A model generated the notes under the pieces. The model searched no databases and was not told the DNA's origin. It worked only from the letters and a program-made list of their open reading frames with translations. Shown here one piece after another: positions 10,173 to 21,371 of a stretch of DNA of 54,481 nucleotides (positions are counted from its first letter, which is position 1; each line of letters starts with the position of its first letter). Source of the DNA: Candidatus Eisenbacteria bacterium (GTDB taxonomy: Bacteria; Eisenbacteria; RBG-16-71-46; SZUA-252); contig VBOW01000023.1 of assembly GCA_005893275.1 (NCBI GenBank), positions 1 through 54,481 of the forward strand. The letters run 5' to 3'. Position numbers and translations under genes: made by a program.

Positions 10173-10612
10173 ACCTCGAGCCCGGACTTCACGACCGCGC
10201 CGATGGTCTCGCGTTTGTGGATTCGAGCTGGAACGCCGGTGGACGGACCGTGGATAATTCCGGAGAATCGCCGGCCGCGCCGCGGATGGCGCACAACTCA
10301 GGGCTTATCCACAGCAAGCCACACCCCATCAGGCGCGTAGGTTTGGTTGTATTTATTTGCCGCACAACAAATTAACTCATCTCTTGTCGCACTTATCCGC
10401 ACAATCCACAGGCCCTATTACTACGGCTTCTATTCAAGGAACCTGATCTTTGTAGCCGGACACGAGAAGACCCAAAACCGGAGGGCTTTCCTATTGTGAA
10501 AATACACCTCTCCAACTATACTTTTTTGAGACTCGAGACCCTCTCCCAGACCGACTGCAAACCCTAAGCCAGTAAAGGATTAACGGAGATGATCACTGCC
10601 CAGGAAGTGGCT
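10173..10612. other. Putative oriC (dnaA–dnaN spacer)
   Basis: This 440-bp gene-free spacer is the most likely site of initiation. It contains one perfect DnaA box, TTATCCACA (10305-10313), and near-matches TGTGGATTC (10216-10224), CGTGGATAA (10249-10257), TTATCCGCA (10393-10401) and CAATCCACA (10402-10410). Between them, about 10334-10385 is markedly AT-rich for this genome and is the best unwinding-element candidate. The right end holds the dnaN promoter. Together with the box cluster upstream of dnaA, this is a bipartite origin layout like that of Bacillus subtilis or Helicobacter. Confidence 0.8.
10494..10522 (+). promoter_or_regulatory. Sigma70-type promoter of dnaN
   Basis: -35 TTGTGA (10494-10499), a 17-bp spacer, and -10 TATACT (10517-10522), followed by a run of T. 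It lies about 90 bp upstream of the dnaN ATG. Both boxes fit the sigma70 consensus well and spacing is optimal, so dnaN-recF-dciA-gyrB probably has its own promoter rather than relying only on dnaA readthrough. Confidence 0.65.
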
Positions 10613-11746
10613 ATGAAATTCTCGATCGCGCAGACCGAGTTGCTCGACGCTTTGCAAGTGGTTTCCAGCGCCGTTCCGACGCGGACGACACTCCCGGTCT
10701 TGTCCAACATTCTTCTCGAAGCATCCGAGGACCGGATCGAGATGCGTGCGACCGATCTGGATCTCGCGATCTCAACGCGCGCGCGCGCCAGTGTCAAAGA
10801 CGTGGGCACGCTGACCGTGCCCGCGAAGAAGCTCTTCGAGCTGGTGCGAAAGCTCCCCAAGGAAGAGCTTAAGATCGAAGCGAAGGATCTGACGCTGAAT
10901 GTGGAAAGCAAAGGCGGCCGGTACAAATTCCTCTGCATCCGCCCCGAGGAATTTCCCGCGATCCCGACGGTCACTCCGGACGTGGAGGCATCGCTGGATG
11001 CGGATCTCCTGGAGCGGCTGATCCGGCGCACGATCTACTCCGTCTCGACGGACGAGACCCGTCCGGCGTTGAACGGCTCGCTCTTCCAGATCCGCGACGG
11101 CGAGCTGAGGATCGTCGCCACCGACGGGCACCGCCTCTCCAAGGCTTCCTGCAAGCCCCCGGGTGGCATTCCCACACCCCCCAAAGGGGATGTGATCGTG
11201 CCCCTCAAGGCCTTGAATCAGGTCCTGCGTCTGCTCTCGGGGGCCGCCCAGCCCGTTCAGATCGGCATCTCCAAAAATCACGCGCGATTTGCGATCGGGG
11301 ACACAACGCTCACGACGAAGCTGATCGAAGGGCCATTCCCGAATTACGAGCAGGTGCTTCCGAAGCAGAACAACAAACATCTAAGAGTGAAGCGGGAGAA
11401 TTTCGCCCAGGCGCTCGAGCGGGTCTCGGTGTTCTCGGACAGCCTCACGCGCCAGGTGAAGCTCTCCCTTCGCCCGAACCGCCTAACGCTGATCGTGCAG
11501 ACCCCCGACCAGGGAGAAGCGACCGAGGAGCTCGACGCCCAGTACGGCTCGGACGATCTCGACATCGGGTACAACGCCGCCTACTTGCTCGACATTCTCC
11601 GCACGGTGGACAGCGAAGAGGTCGACATTCGTCTCAATACGCCGGTGACGGCAGGTCTCATCGCGCCCGCTGCCCTAGGGGACAAGGGGAGCTCCGCGAA
11701 GGAAGATCTCCTCTGTCTCGTGATGCCCCTCCGCCTGGCGAGCTGA
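10613..11746 (+). CDS. dnaN: DNA polymerase III beta subunit (sliding clamp)
   Basis: DnaN forms the ring clamp that tethers DNA polymerase III to DNA. The 377-residue product starting MKFSIAQTELLDALQVVSSA has the three clamp-type repeats, with PVLSNILLEA near the start and RPALNGSLFQ near the second repeat. The protein ends CLVMPLRLAS, where the family's usual end is close to 'ymiMPmrl'. I chose ATG 10613 over the in-frame ATG at 10589. It gives the conserved MKF start and has AGGAAG 5 bp upstream, whereas the GGAG before 10589 directly abuts its ATG. recF follows 10 bp downstream. Confidence 0.97.
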   Translation: MKFSIAQTELLDALQVVSSAVPTRTTLPVLSNILLEASEDRIEMRATDLDLAISTRARASVKDVGTLTVPAKKLFELVRKLPKEELKIEAKDLTLNVESKGGRYKFLCIRPEEFPAIPTVTPDVEASLDADLLERLIRRTIYSVSTDETRPALNGSLFQIRDGELRIVATDGHRLSKASCKPPGGIPTPPKGDVIVPLKALNQVLRLLSGAAQPVQIGISKNHARFAIGDTTLTTKLIEGPFPNYEQVLPKQNNKHLRVKRENFAQALERVSVFSDSLTRQVKLSLRPNRLTLIVQTPDQGEATEELDAQYGSDDLDIGYNAAYLLDILRTVDSEEVDIRLNTPVTAGLIAPAALGDKGSSAKEDLLCLVMPLRLAS

Positions 11747-11756
11747 CCCGGAACGC

Positions 11757-12862
11757 GTGCGACTTCAATCCATCGAGCTTCGCGAATTCCGGAACCACAG
11801 AGAGGCCAGGTTCGACCTGTGCGGGGATTCCGCGCTGGTCACGGGCGAAAACGCATCAGGGAAAACGAACCTGATCGAGGCGGTCGTGCTGCTCTCGATC
11901 GGAAGATCGTTCCGCGGCGCGCGGGATCCCGCCATGGCGCGGCGAGGCGCGGATCTCTTCGAGGTCCGCGGTCGGGTAGAAAGCAGGCTCGGGGTCACGA
12001 GCGAGATCGTCACGCGCGGCGGGACGGGACCGAAGGAAGTATTCGTGGACGGCTCGCCCCTCGACCGGATCACGGACCTGCTGGGACGATTCTGCACCGT
12101 CCACTTCTCGGTCGAGGATGTGGCGGTCTTGAACGGCGGGCCGGCCTCCCGCCGGCGCTTCCTGGACGTGGCCCTCTGCCAGCTCGAGTCGGCTTACGTG
12201 GGAGCGCTCCGCGAGTACACGGCGGCGCTCAAGCAGCGAAATCGCCTCTTGCTCGCGGACCGGCACGGGCCCTCCGCGGATCCCGGCGAATGGTCGGCCT
12301 GGGAAGAGATCCTTGCCCGGGCCGGCGTGGCACTCGATCGCCGCCGCCGGACGCTTTGCGCGGAAATGGACCGCAATCTGCGGGAGCTGTCCAAGCAGGT
12401 GGACAAGGCGCTCGATCCCACGCTGGAGTATCGGGACGGATTCGCGGATTCCGGGGCTTCGGAGGAAGAAGAAGTGACGTCCCGGTTCGAGGATCTCGAA
12501 CGAGCCCGCTCCCGCGATCGGAGAATGGGCTGGACGATGCACGGTCCGCACCGGGCGCGCCTTTCCTGTGGCATAGGAGGAGAGGAGCTTGCGGAGGGCG
12601 CCTCCCGCGGGTATTCGAGGCTCTACTCGATTCTCCTGAGGCTCGCGCTCGCGCGGGTGTTTGAGGAACGGCAGAACGACCCGCCGGTGGTTCTCCTCGA
12701 TGACCCCGAATCGGAGTTGGATCCTCGCTGGATCGGCCGGGTCCTGAAGCTCGTTCCGGAGTCGAGCCAGGTGCTCGTGACGGCGTGCCGAGAGCTTTCG
12801 GAGACGCCGGCGCGGTTCCGCCGGCTGCCGATCGACCTGGCCGCCCTTGCGTGGAGCGCCCC

Positions 12863-12866
<4 letters not shown>
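11757..12866 (+). CDS. recF: DNA replication and repair protein RecF
   Basis: RecF is an ABC-type (SMC-like) ATPase that acts with RecO and RecR to load RecA at single-strand gaps. The 369-residue product starts at GTG 11757, 10 bp after dnaN, and has LRLQSIELREFRNH-type family opening residues. Walker A is GENASGKTNLIEAV (about 30-43). The C-terminal region carries the D-loop/Walker B segment VVLLDDPESELD, where the canonical form is LLDDVxSELD. The ABC-signature region lies around SRGYSRLYSILLRLA. The stop overlaps dciA by GTGA. Confidence 0.95.
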
Positions 12867-15162
<2,296 letters not shown>

Positions 15163-15209
15163 GGCCGCGTCCGTCGTCGTCGGCCGAACCTTGAAGGAGA
15201 TTTTGATCC

Positions 15210-17648
15210 ATGGCCACGCGTGAGAAAGTCGTTCCGATCTACGTCGAAGACGAGATGCGGAACTCCTACATCGACTATTCGATGTCGGTCATCATCTCGC
15301 GCGCCCTTCCCGACGTCCGGGACGGCCTGAAGCCCGTCCACAGGCGGATTCTGGTGGCGATGCGCGAGCTGAATCTGCTCCACGACCGCCCGTTCCGGAA
15401 ATCCGCCAAGATCACCGGCGACGTCACGGGGAACTACCACCCACATGGGACCGCGGCCGTTTACGAGACCATGGTTCGCATGGCGCAGACCTTCTCGATG
15501 CGCTACCCGCTCGTGGACGGGCAGGGAAACTTCGGTTCCGTCGACGGTGACGCCCCGGCGGCCGAGCGATACACCGAGGCACGGCTCACCGAGTTCGCGG
15601 AGGAGATGCTCCGCGACATCGAGCGCGACACGGTCGGCATGCGGCCGAACTACGACGAGTCGCGCGAGGAGCCGGTGGTGCTTCCGGCCGGGGTGCCGAA
15701 CCTCCTCGTCAACGGCTCGGCCGGCATCGCGGTGGGCATGGCGACGAACGTGCCGCCGCACAATCTCCGGGAAATCGTGGATGCGATTCACCACGTCATC
15801 GATCATCCCGACTGCGAGGTGGACGAGCTCCTGTCGTTGGTGCAGGGGCCCGATTTTCCGACCGGCGGCGTGATCTACGGCCGGCAGGGGGTCCAGGATT
15901 GCTACCGCACCGGTCGGGGCCATATCACCGTGAGGTCCCGCGCCACGATCGAGGAGATCAAGAAAGACCGCGAGGCGATCATCGTCAGCGAGATTCCCTA
16001 CATGGTGAGCAAGGCGGCCCTCCTCGAGAAAATCGCGGACCTGGTCAAGGATGGCCCGCTCGACGGGATCTCCGATCTTCGCGACGAGTCCGATCGCGAG
16101 GGCATGCGGATCGTGATCGAGTTGAAACGCGACGCGCAGCCCAAGGTCGTCCTGAACCAGCTCTTCAAGCACACCCAGATGCAGACGACGTTCGGCGCCA
16201 ACATGCTCGCCCTCGTCGGCAACCGGCCGCTCACGCTGACCCTCAAGGAGATGATCGAGCACTACATCGCGCACCGCCGGGACGTCGTGGTCCGGCGCAC
16301 GCGGTTCGATCTCGCGGAGGCGGAACGGCGCGCGCATATCCTCGAAGGGCTGAAGATCGCCCTCGACCACATCGACGAGATCGTGGCCCTGATCCGCGCG
16401 GCAGCGGACACCGACGGCGCCCGGACCGGGCTCATGAGCCGCTTCGGGCTGAGCGAGGTCCAGGCGAATGCGATCCTCGAGATGCGGCTGTCCAGGCTCA
16501 CGGGCCTCGAGCGGCAGAAGGTCGAGGACGAGTACCTCGAAGTGATCCAGCTCATCGACCAGTTGAAGGCGATCCTCGAATCGCCGGCGAAGGTCCTGCA
16601 GATCATCAAGGACGAGCTGGCGGCGGTGCGGGAGCGGTTTGGAGACGAGCGCCGGACCGAGATCGTCGCGGGCTCCGGGGAGTTCGAGGCGGAGGACCTG
16701 ATCGCCGAAGAGGACATGGTGATCACGATCTCCCACGCGGGGTATATCAAGCGCCTTCCGGTGACCACGTACCGAAGCCAGCGCCGCGGCGGGCGCGGCG
16801 TCACGGGTGCGGGGACCCGCGAAGAGGATTTCATTGAGCACCTGTTCATCGCCTCGACCCACAGCTACATCCTCGTGTTCACAGACCGCGGGCGCGTCTA
16901 CTGGCTCAAGGTTCACGAGGTTCCGCAGGGGGGGCGCACCGCGAAGGGCAAGGCGATCGTCAACATGGTCGAGATGTCGCAGCAGGAGCGGGTCGCCTCC
17001 GTGCTCCCGGTCAAGGAGTTCCAGGACACCCACTTCATCATGATGTGCACGGCGAGGGGGACCGTGAAAAAGACGCCTCTCTCCGCCTACTCGAATCCGC
17101 GGCGCGGCGGCATCGTGGCGATCGGCGTGGAATCGGAGGATTCTCTCATCGACGCGGTCCTCACGGACGGCTCCCAGGACATCATTCTTCAAAAGAGAAA
17201 CGGCAAGGCGATCCGCTTCAACGAGCAGGACGTTCGGCCGATGGGACGCACCGCCTACGGAGTGCGTGGGGTCACGCTCGAGGAGGACGACGCGGTGGTC
17301 GGCATGATCGCGGTGAAGCGGGAAGCCGCGCTCCTCGTGGCGACCGAGAACGGCTACGGCAAGCGCTCACCGATTTCCGACTACCGGATCACGGGGCGCG
17401 GCGGGAAGGGGATCATCTCCATCCAGGCGACCGAGCGCAACGGGAGGGTCGTGGCGGCCCTGGAGGTGATCCCGACCGACCAGGTCATGCTCATCACGCG
17501 CGGCGGGATCGTCATCCGCACGAAGGTCTCCGAGATATCCGAGATCGGACGCAACACCCAGGGAGTCCGGCTCATCAACTTGGAGGCGGGGGACCAGCTG
17601 ATCGACGTCGCCAAGGTGGAGGAGAAGGACGAGGGAGAGGAGGTGTAG
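15210..17648 (+). CDS. gyrA: DNA gyrase subunit A
   Basis: GyrA cleaves and rejoins DNA through the active-site tyrosine Y121 in ERYTEARLT. The 812-residue product has the winged-helix/tower breakage-reunion domain and a C-terminal beta-pinwheel whose first blade contains the gyrase-specific box QRRGGRG (about 527-533). This marks it as gyrase A rather than ParC. In the quinolone-resistance-determining region the sequence is [17 protein letters not shown], so the positions of E. coli S83 and D87 are Ala (82) and Glu (86). A good Shine-Dalgarno (GAAGGAGA) precedes ATG 15210. Its last codons contain the ribosome-binding site for rex. Confidence 0.98.
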   Translation: MATREKVVPIYVEDEMRNSYIDYSMSVIISRALPDVRDGLKPVHRRILVAMRELNLLHDRPFRKSAKITGDVTGNYHPHGTAAVYETMVRMAQTFSMRYPLVDGQGNFGSVDGDAPAAERYTEARLTEFAEEMLRDIERDTVGMRPNYDESREEPVVLPAGVPNLLVNGSAGIAVGMATNVPPHNLREIVDAIHHVIDHPDCEVDELLSLVQGPDFPTGGVIYGRQGVQDCYRTGRGHITVRSRATIEEIKKDREAIIVSEIPYMVSKAALLEKIADLVKDGPLDGISDLRDESDREGMRIVIELKRDAQPKVVLNQLFKHTQMQTTFGANMLALVGNRPLTLTLKEMIEHYIAHRRDVVVRRTRFDLAEAERRAHILEGLKIALDHIDEIVALIRAAADTDGARTGLMSRFGLSEVQANAILEMRLSRLTGLERQKVEDEYLEVIQLIDQLKAILESPAKVLQIIKDELAAVRERFGDERRTEIVAGSGEFEAEDLIAEEDMVITISHAGYIKRLPVTTYRSQRRGGRGVTGAGTREEDFIEHLFIASTHSYILVFTDRGRVYWLKVHEVPQGGRTAKGKAIVNMVEMSQQERVASVLPVKEFQDTHFIMMCTARGTVKKTPLSAYSNPRRGGIVAIGVESEDSLIDAVLTDGSQDIILQKRNGKAIRFNEQDVRPMGRTAYGVRGVTLEEDDAVVGMIAVKREAALLVATENGYGKRSPISDYRITGRGGKGIISIQATERNGRVVAALEVIPTDQVMLITRGGIVIRTKVSEISEIGRNTQGVRLINLEAGDQLIDVAKVEEKDEGEEV
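17638..17645 (+). promoter_or_regulatory. Perfect Shine-Dalgarno that decides the rex start
   Basis: AGGAGGTG is fully complementary to the 16S anti-Shine-Dalgarno. It lies within the last gyrA codons, with AGGAGG ending 5 nt before the CTG at 17649 (just after the gyrA TAG, 17646-17648). No ATG, GTG or TTG is in position to use it, which argues that the CTG is the start. Confidence 0.75.
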
Positions 17649-18302
17649 CTGGATCCGAGGATCTCGACCTCCACGGTTCGGAGGCTCTCCGATTACTACC
17701 GGGTCTTGGAGGAGCTCGAGCTGGAAGGCGTCAAGACAATTTCCTCGCAGGGGCTCGCCCATCTGAGCGGCGTCACGTCCGCGCAGGTCCGCAAAGATCT
17801 CTCCTACTTCGGCAACTTCGGAAAGCGCGGGCTCGGCTATAACGTCGCGCGGCTGAGGAAGGAGATTCGACTCATCCTGGGCTTGAACCGGCGATGGAAG
17901 GTGGCCCTGGTCGGCGCCGGGAACATCGGCTCGGCTCTCTTCTCGTACAAGGAATTCCGTCGGCAGGGATTCGATTTTGCCGCCGTCTTCGATGTGAGCC
18001 CCGACCGGGTGGGCCAGCGGTGGCGCGACCTTCACATCCTCAACGTCGAGTCTCTGCAACAGGAGACCGAGCGACTGGGGCTCGAGATCGGGGTGATCGC
18101 CGTTCCCGCGCGCGCGGCTCAAGCGGTCGCCGACCGGATGGTCCATGCGGGAATGCGTGGCATCCTGAACTTCGCCCATCGGAAGCTCTTCGTGCCCCCC
18201 CGGGTCGCCTTGAGAAACGTGAACCTCGCGGTCGAGCTCGAAAGCCTTTCGTTCTCGATCAAAGCCCTTCTCGCCCGGCCCGCGCGCCGGGCGCGCCGCT
18301 GA
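17649..18302 (+). CDS. rex: Redox-sensing transcriptional repressor Rex, probable CTG start
   Basis: Rex is a homodimeric repressor that senses the NADH/NAD+ ratio and controls respiration and fermentation genes. The winged-helix DNA-binding half contains SAQVRKDLSYFGNFGKRGLGY; the Rossmann half has VGAGNIGSAL (about 88-97). The first conventional start is TTG 17706, but family homology runs further upstream. The preceding 19 codons encode DPRISTSTVRRLSDYYRV, which matches the conserved 'iPkaTikRLplYyryL' N-terminus. These codons begin at CTG 17649, immediately after the in-frame gyrA TAG, with a perfect Shine-Dalgarno. The 217-residue length is then normal. No canonical Rex operator was recognised nearby. 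Confidence 0.9.
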   Translation: MDPRISTSTVRRLSDYYRVLEELELEGVKTISSQGLAHLSGVTSAQVRKDLSYFGNFGKRGLGYNVARLRKEIRLILGLNRRWKVALVGAGNIGSALFSYKEFRRQGFDFAAVFDVSPDRVGQRWRDLHILNVESLQQETERLGLEIGVIAVPARAAQAVADRMVHAGMRGILNFAHRKLFVPPRVALRNVNLAVELESLSFSIKALLARPARRARR

Positions 18303-18321
18303 AGCGCGCCCTCGTCCGCCC

Positions 18322-19239
18322 ATGACGGATCGGGCGGGCAGGTCCGCCGCCGCGACCCGCCGGATCGCCGAGGGGGCGCTGCTCCTCATCGCGGCGATCT
18401 GGGGCACGACGTTCCCGCTCCTCCGCATCACGCTTCAGAGACTCTCCCCCTACGACGTCATCGCGCTCCGGTTCACGATCGCCGCGATCGTGCTGGCCCT
18501 GATCTACCCGAGGCGGCTCAGCCGGATGGGGCCGGCCGCGGTATGGGACGGCGTCCGCACGGGCCTCTTCATGGTCGCGGGCTACCTCACCCAGGCCATC
18601 GGGCTCACCACCATCAGCACGCCGCGATCGGCGTTCCTGACCGGAACGGCCGTGGTCGTCGTGCCGCTGGTGTCCTTCCTCGTCTTGCGCCTGGGAGTGG
18701 GGCTCGGCGAGGCGGCGGGGGTCGGTCTCGCGTTCCTGGGCCTGGCGTTTTTTTACGCCGACGCGGGGCTCACGCTTCGTGCGGGGGACCTCTGGACCCT
18801 TGCCGGCGCCGCGGCGTTCGCGGCCCAAGTCGTCTACACGAATATCGCGGCCCGACGAAGCGATCCCTTCGCGGTCTCGGCGCTGCAGGCGGTGGTCGCG
18901 GCCGCCGTCGGCTGGATCTTCGTCGGGGTGCATGGCGGGCTTTCCGTTCCGATCCGCTCCGTTCCGTGGGGCACGATGCTCTACCTCGCGGCCGTCGCGA
19001 CCGCCTTCATTCTCGTGCTCCAGACCTGGGCGCTTGGAAAGACAAAGCCGGTTCGGGCCGGGGTGATCTACTCGATGGAGCCTGTTTTTGCCTCGATCTT
19101 CGCGATGACCTTTTTCGGCGAGGGCATGAGCGCGCGCGAAGCGGCGGGCAGTGTCGCGATTCTCGCCGGGGTGCTCGTCGCCGAGCTCAGGAAATCCGCC
19201 CCGGGAAGCGGGGCTTCGGTAAGGAAGGCCCGGCCCTAG
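18322..19239 (+). CDS. EamA/DMT-superfamily transporter
   Basis: A 305-residue integral membrane protein of the drug/metabolite transporter superfamily. It has about ten hydrophobic segments in two EamA repeats. The first repeat has the typical LLIAAIWGTTFPLLRITL, where the family often shows 'WGsnf', and the second repeat ends VIYSMEPVFASIFAMTFFGE with the conserved EP-hA-hh pattern. The substrate cannot be told from sequence; members export amino acids, nucleosides or other metabolites. It starts 19 bp after rex on the same strand. It ends directly against a convergent gene with no intergenic bases (TAG then TCA). Confidence 0.88.
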   Translation: MTDRAGRSAAATRRIAEGALLLIAAIWGTTFPLLRITLQRLSPYDVIALRFTIAAIVLALIYPRRLSRMGPAAVWDGVRTGLFMVAGYLTQAIGLTTISTPRSAFLTGTAVVVVPLVSFLVLRLGVGLGEAAGVGLAFLGLAFFYADAGLTLRAGDLWTLAGAAAFAAQVVYTNIAARRSDPFAVSALQAVVAAAVGWIFVGVHGGLSVPIRSVPWGTMLYLAAVATAFILVLQTWALGKTKPVRAGVIYSMEPVFASIFAMTFFGEGMSAREAAGSVAILAGVLVAELRKSAPGSGASVRKARP

Positions 19240-20019
19240 TCAGCGCGACCCGGCCGGCTGCGGGGGGACCGGTGGCCGGGGCGTCACCGGCAACGCCCGG
19301 GCAAAGGCGCGGAACGGCTCCTCGAGGGCCAGGGCCAGCTCCGGGGGCGGCGGGTATCCCTGACTCTCCGGCGGGACCGCCTGGGGGCCGACCTCCACGG
19401 TGACACCGGGCGGCGCGCCCGGCAGGACAGAGGCGAGAATCGGCTTCGAGTTCTCGCTCGAGCCTTCGTACGCGGCGCTCATCACGAGCTCCGACCTCGA
19501 CACGTCGTAGAGATGAACCTGGACGCTCGCGTCCCTACCGGTGATCCCCATCGCGTACTCCGGTCGGATCACTCCGGTGTCGGCGGCCGAGACGCCCCGC
19601 GCCGAATTGCGTATCCGTTCTCTTGTAACCCGGGCGAGCACCACGAACCGGGCCTTCCCCCGCAGCGAATCGGCGATCTCGCGGAGCGCGGCCGAGTCCA
19701 GCGTTCCCTGGTACTCGTAGGCGAGGAGAATCCGGCGATAGCGCTCCGGTCCGAGCACGCTCCGGACGCTGTCGGCGCGGATCAGCGGGATGTCCCGACG
19801 TTCCTCGGCCAGAGTTCTCTCCAGCATGGCCACGAGGGGCGGGCGGACCTGGTCGGGCTCCTGGTATTTCACCACGCCCAGGACCGCAATCTTCCCCTGG
19901 CGCAGGTCGGCCTCCGTGAGCCCCGTGTCCAGGCGCAAGAGGGTTGATTCCGAGGCGCATCCGGCGAGGGTCCCGCAAAGAAGGAAGCCCGCGAGCGCGA
20001 TGCGTTGCGGCGGCTTCAT
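19240..20019 (-). CDS. Predicted lipoprotein of unknown function
   Basis: The 259-residue product begins MKPPQRIALAGFLLCGTLAGC, a clear lipoprotein signal with the lipobox LAGC, so it is likely anchored in the envelope. The long frame running upstream to 20652 is a shadow of the aminotransferase. The mature part looks like an alpha/beta protein, with KIAVLGVVKY, a conserved-looking ARFVVLARVTRERI, and a segment VQVHLYDVSRSELVMSAAYEG. This pattern resembles envelope proteins that report on or assemble a peptidoglycan or outer-membrane apparatus, but I do not recognise the family. The C-terminal 30 residues are proline-rich. It lies 44 bp after the aminotransferase on the same strand. Confidence 0.7.
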   Translation of the reverse strand: MKPPQRIALAGFLLCGTLAGCASESTLLRLDTGLTEADLRQGKIAVLGVVKYQEPDQVRPPLVAMLERTLAEERRDIPLIRADSVRSVLGPERYRRILLAYEYQGTLDSAALREIADSLRGKARFVVLARVTRERIRNSARGVSAADTGVIRPEYAMGITGRDASVQVHLYDVSRSELVMSAAYEGSSENSKPILASVLPGAPPGVTVEVGPQAVPPESQGYPPPPELALALEEPFRAFARALPVTPRPPVPPQPAGSR

Positions 20020-20063
20020 GGGACGGAGTGTACGCCATGCGGTTCGGGGCGGCGCGCCGCGGT

Positions 20064-21338
20064 TCACGGGAAGCCGCCGGTCACCTCGTCCAGCGCCTGC
20101 GTGAGCGCGATCGCGATCTCGGCGAAATGGTGCGGATCCGAGACGAGCGGCGGGGCCACGAGCAGGTGGTCCCCCCGCTCCCCGTCGGCCGACCCGGCTC
20201 CCGCGTAGATCAGAACCCCTCGATCGCGGCAGGCTGCCTCCATTCGCTCGGCGATCCCGAGCTCGCGCGGGAACGGGGTCCCCGACCGGTCCGCCTGAAG
20301 CTCCACCCCCCGGAGAAACCCGAGCCCGCGCACGTCGCGGACGTGGGGATGCCGCGCGAGCGGAGCGAGCGCGCCGGCGAGGAGCGTTTCTTTGCCGCGC
20401 ACCCGCTCGTGGATCTTCTCCTCGCCCAGCGCCGAGAGCACGCGCCGGCCCACCGCGCACGCGATCGGATTGCCGCCGTAGGTCTGAGCGTGGACGAAGG
20501 GGCCGTCCGGCGAGGAATCGAGCGCCGTGGCCACGCGACGGGCGAGGAGAACGCCGCCGATGGGCGCGTATCCCGCACCCGCGCCCTTGCCGAAGACTAC
20601 GACGTCGGGGACGGCGCCCCGGTCCTCGGCGCCCTCGGCGAGTCGCGTCCATGCGAAGAGCCCGCCGACCCGGCCGAACCCGGTCAACACCTCATCCGCG
20701 ATCCATAGCGCGCGCCCCGCTTCGCAGGCGTCGCGGAGCCGGGTGATAAAGCCGGGGGGCGGCACCGGCGCGCCCAGGCCGGCCGCGGGAATGGTCTCGG
20801 CGATCAGCGCCGCGGCGCCTGCCACCTCCTCTTCGAGCGAAGCGCCGGCCCCCTCCGCGAACGCCTGCGACCCACCCCCCAGCACCGCCTCGAAGGGCGC
20901 GCGTCGGGGGCGGTAGTCGGTCACCCGCAGCGCGCCGAGGGTCGCTCCGTGATAATGGCCGCGCACGTGCGCCACGCGCGTCCGATCGGGATGCCCGATG
21001 GCGCGCTGGTAACGGAAGGCGGCCTTGAGGGCGACCTCCACCGCCTCGCTTCCGGAAGACGTGAAGAGCACGCGTGAGAAAGGAGGGCCCGCCGCCTCGA
21101 GAAGCGCCCGGGCGTACCGTTCGGATTCCTCGCTTTCGAATGCGGCAGGACGGGCGAAGGGCAGCCGCGAAGCGGACTCCGCCATCGCGCCGGCGAGGTC
21201 CGCGCGGCCGTAGCCCAGCTGCACGCAGAAGGCTCCCGAGATCGCGTCGAGGTAGCGGCGGCCCGCCGAATCCCAGACGTGCACACCTTCGGCGCGGACG
21301 AGCGTGGAGCGGGGCGATGGCGAAGCGGACTCGGCCAC
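20064..21338 (-). CDS. Class-III pyridoxal-phosphate aminotransferase
   Basis: A 424-residue class-III (ornithine/acetylornithine/adenosylmethionine-8-amino-7-oxononanoate type) aminotransferase. Motifs are FTSSGSEAVEVALKAAFRY for phosphate binding, GHYHGATLGAL, the acidic IADEVLTGFGRVG that contacts the cofactor pyridine nitrogen, and FGKGAGAGYAPIGGVLL with the Schiff-base lysine. The start is GTG 21338. The exact amino donor cannot be assigned. The family includes beta-alanine–pyruvate, taurine and 4-aminobutyrate transaminases, and the ADEV-GFGR segment fits an omega-amino acid or adenosylmethionine-type enzyme. No biotin or lysine-pathway gene is adjacent. Confidence 0.85.
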   Translation of the reverse strand: MAESASPSPRSTLVRAEGVHVWDSAGRRYLDAISGAFCVQLGYGRADLAGAMAESASRLPFARPAAFESEESERYARALLEAAGPPFSRVLFTSSGSEAVEVALKAAFRYQRAIGHPDRTRVAHVRGHYHGATLGALRVTDYRPRRAPFEAVLGGGSQAFAEGAGASLEEEVAGAAALIAETIPAAGLGAPVPPPGFITRLRDACEAGRALWIADEVLTGFGRVGGLFAWTRLAEGAEDRGAVPDVVVFGKGAGAGYAPIGGVLLARRVATALDSSPDGPFVHAQTYGGNPIACAVGRRVLSALGEEKIHERVRGKETLLAGALAPLARHPHVRDVRGLGFLRGVELQADRSGTPFPRELGIAERMEAACRDRGVLIYAGAGSADGERGDHLLVAPPLVSDPHHFAEIAIALTQALDEVTGGFP

Positions 21339-21371
21339 GCCGGCGACAATGCCAGCGCCGGAGGGGGAAGG

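Noticed and set aside
10494-10510. Possible Rex operator (TTGTGAAA half-site)
   Set aside because: Only one half matches; the other half (ACCTCTCC) is not an inverted TTTCACAA. The sequence is better read as the -35 of the dnaN promoter.
20020-20652. 470-codon frame giving the lipoprotein a 210-residue N-terminal extension
   Set aside because: The extension is the antisense/out-of-frame shadow of the aminotransferase; the real signal peptide begins at ATG 20019.
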